NCBI GenBank assembly: GCA_029851945.1
Contig: JARKUZ010000050.1
Coordinates: 1 to 64,000 of the forward strand
Length of the DNA: 64,000 nt
From: Terrisporobacter sp.
GTDB taxonomy: Bacteria > Bacillota_A > Clostridia > Peptostreptococcales > Peptostreptococcaceae
Reading direction: 5' to 3'
Each line of letters begins with the position of its first letter. Position 1 is the first letter of the stretch. Positions 62,383 to 64,000 of the stretch are shown here, piece after piece. The notes beneath the pieces were generated by a model, which was given only the letters and a program-made list of their open reading frames with translations, did no database searches and was not told the origin of the DNA. The position numbers were made by a program, and so were the translations under genes.

Positions 62383-64000
62383 TTACTGTGGAATCTCTCC
62401 GTATATATCAATTAATTCCTGTTCAAATCCTACTGGATTGTTTATTGATTCATACATTGCTCTTGTTAATATATTTGCTTGGTCGTAAGTTGATGTCCAG
62501 GAGAATATACCTCCTAAGCAGTTATCGAGAGCATATTGAGCCTTTAAGAATATAGATAAATCATTATCAAAAGACATAGCGAATTGACCGCCTTGAACTA
62601 AATAAGGAACCTTAGCTGCATTATCAAATCTATATTCATAACCATTTTTATTTATAAAAGATTTTCTAAGTTCATCATAAGATTTTGTTACTGTTGCGCC
62701 AAGTCTGCCGTAGAAAGGAACACCTAAAAGAATTTTTTGTGAAGGCATTCCAGCATTTATTAAGTTATTAACGAATCTGTCTACACTATATCCAGGTAAT
62801 GATAAATCTGAATCATATAAATTGGCCTGATGTTTTCTTCCTCTTTCTCCAGTCTCTCCTGCAGTAAAATCATAGCTCATTAAATTAAAGTGTGTCAAAA
62901 GTGGAGCTACATTTGCTACTTCTAAACTATTATTAATATAAGCACTATCTCCTGTACCTGCCACACTAATCCAAGTATCTGGTCCTAATACATCTCTTAA
63001 TGCTGTAATTAAAAGAGTAAAGTTTTCTTTATCTTGTGGTCTTGATTTTATTCCAGCAGCACTACTTCCTGGATATTCCCAGTCTAAATCTATACCATCT
63101 AAGCCATAATCATTGATAAGATCCTGCGCATTTCGGGCAAAATTATATCTTGAAGATGGTGTAAGAGCTGCATCTGAAAATCCATCAGCTCCCCATCCGC
63201 CTATAGCGGCTATTACTTGTAGTGATGGTTTAACATCTCTTAAATTTAATAATTGATTTAAATAACCTGGTGATGGAACTCTTAAATCACCATTAGAATC
63301 AATTTCTACAAAGGCATAAATAACTGCATCTAAAAAACTTGGATCTACATTAGCAGGATTTCCAAGTACATATTCTGCTACTATAGGTTTTAAATTTGGA
63401 CAATTAGGATTTTGAGTATCTGGTGGCAACTCTTTATCTACAGGAGGTCTGTTTAAATTTTTAGTTTTTGTAGACATTATATTGTTAGAACTAAGAGCCT
63501 TTTTAGTGTTATTCATTCTTTCTATACATTTTTTACTCTCATCTTCTACAAAACATAAGTACCAATCCATACAAGAGTATTTTTTATCACAATTTTTAAC
63601 TCTTTTTAGTAACTCTTTGTGAGTTTTTGGTGGTGGTAAAATAACTGGCATTCCAGGCATCCAGTTTGCAGGTGTAACCACGTTATTCCTATCTACAGTT
63701 TGTAAAGAATCAATGATTCTAAGTATCTCAGGAATATTTCTTCCTGTAGAAAGTGGGTAGTATAATATGGTTCTCAATACTTGTTTATCGTCTATAATGA
63801 ATACACTTCTTATTGTAGATGTACTACTCATAGGCTCCGAAATCATTCCATACTTTTTTGCTATCTTCATATCTCTATCTTCAATAACTGGAAATGGTAT
63901 TTCTATTCCAGTAAGCTGTAAAATATTATATATCCATGCCAAATGAGAAGTATTACTATCAACACTAAGTCCGATTAGTTGAGTATTTCTTTTTTCGAAT
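62383..64000 (-). CDS. cotE: CotE-like spore coat protein: peroxiredoxin-chitinase fusion (5' end outside window)
   Basis: The frame is open to the right edge, so the start lies beyond base 64000; 538 residues are visible. The sequence enters inside a 1-Cys peroxiredoxin (LIGLSVDSNTSHLAWI...), whose peroxidatic Cys lies outside, and continues through its C-terminal arm (TPANWMPGMPVILPPP). A Cys-containing linker and a GH18 chitinase with catalytic DGIDLDWEYPG follow. This fusion is the Clostridioides difficile CotE architecture, a coat protein with peroxiredoxin and chitinase activities that aids mucin interaction. Identification rests on this rare domain order. Confidence 0.9.
   Translation of the reverse strand, partial: FEKRNTQLIGLSVDSNTSHLAWIYNILQLTGIEIPFPVIEDRDMKIAKKYGMISEPMSSTSTIRSVFIIDDKQVLRTILYYPLSTGRNIPEILRIIDSLQTVDRNNVVTPANWMPGMPVILPPPKTHKELLKRVKNCDKKYSCMDWYLCFVEDESKKCIERMNNTKKALSSNNIMSTKTKNLNRPPVDKELPPDTQNPNCPNLKPIVAEYVLGNPANVDPSFLDAVIYAFVEIDSNGDLRVPSPGYLNQLLNLRDVKPSLQVIAAIGGWGADGFSDAALTPSSRYNFARNAQDLINDYGLDGIDLDWEYPGSSAAGIKSRPQDKENFTLLITALRDVLGPDTWISVAGTGDSAYINNSLEVANVAPLLTHFNLMSYDFTAGETGERGRKHQANLYDSDLSLPGYSVDRFVNNLINAGMPSQKILLGVPFYGRLGATVTKSYDELRKSFINKNGYEYRFDNAAKVPYLVQGGQFAMSFDNDLSIFLKAQYALDNCLGGIFSWTSTYDQANILTRAMYESINNPVGFEQELIDIYGEIPQ

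Noticed and set aside
1..64000. CRISPR arrays, tRNA/rRNA genes, insertion sequences, prophage
   Set aside because: No regularly spaced direct repeats, no tRNA TTCRA-type arms in a cloverleaf context, no transposase or phage structural genes were seen on either strand. Reading was by eye, so short elements could be missed.

Overview
The window is very AT-rich, has strong GGAGG ribosome-binding sites and is dense with Rho-independent terminators. Its gene content is that of an anaerobic, spore-forming member of the Clostridia, most likely Peptostreptococcaceae (Clostridioides, Paraclostridium or Romboutsia relatives). The best markers are a CotE-type peroxiredoxin-chitinase spore-coat protein running off the right edge, a hydroxyproline dehydratase cluster (activase, glycyl radical enzyme, ProC), a giant 2-hydroxyacyl-CoA dehydratase activase-like protein, and many radical-SAM and Fe-S proteins. 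This placement is inferred from recognised families, not from a search. No rRNA, tRNA, CRISPR array, insertion sequence or prophage was seen; it reads as chromosomal backbone with local decay.

Layout. 1-9.5 kb: azoreductase-like flavoprotein, HD hydrolase, MoaA-like radical SAM protein without the usual C-terminal GG, Na/Pi cotransporter behind four tandem PHO-box repeats, PlsC, DUF1540 protein, GltS glutamate symporter with an AraC regulator. 9.5-20.8 kb: TetM/EF-G-like GTPase with a YgjP-like metallopeptidase, DUF362 ferredoxin, BFD-type [2Fe-2S] protein, LysR regulator, a 3D-domain cell-wall protein behind a WalR-type box, phosphohexomutase and a YihY membrane protein. 20.8-31.5 kb: leuB remnant, a GAPDH with a GapB-like cofactor loop, the 1446-residue activase protein, a HEPN/ApeA-like protein, an ArsC/Spx-family protein, a broken GntR regulator and an APC permease. 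31.9-43.4 kb: alanine racemase, LarE-like sulfur transferase, THUMP methyltransferase, a lysine-rich protein, HD protein, lipoprotein plus two-component system, cytidine deaminase, broken glycolate-oxidase-like gene, membrane-anchored MutS-like ATPase. 43.4-50.5 kb: XRE-cupin regulator, hydroxyproline operon, PpnP, YitT and a broken TPR gene. 50.7-55.3 kb: lipoprotein, MBOAT and DHHW acetylation module, flavin reductase, nitroreductase. 55.4-60.5 kb: sulfur region with a Fis-type regulator, cysK-cysE, a cystine transporter and a rhodanese. 60.6-64 kb: XRE regulator, AIM24 protein, cotE.

Working together. HypD dehydrates trans-4-hydroxyproline to pyrroline-5-carboxylate and ProC reduces that to proline, which such organisms use in Stickland fermentation. 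The cysK-cysE and cystine-transporter promoters carry the same paired 17-bp palindromes around their -10 boxes, at identical 28-bp spacing, which points to one cysteine regulon under an unidentified repressor. This is the clearest unexplained regulatory signal in the window. Six decayed gene fragments (leuB, MFS-like, GntR, GlcD-like, TPR, CDF) show ongoing gene loss between intact operons.
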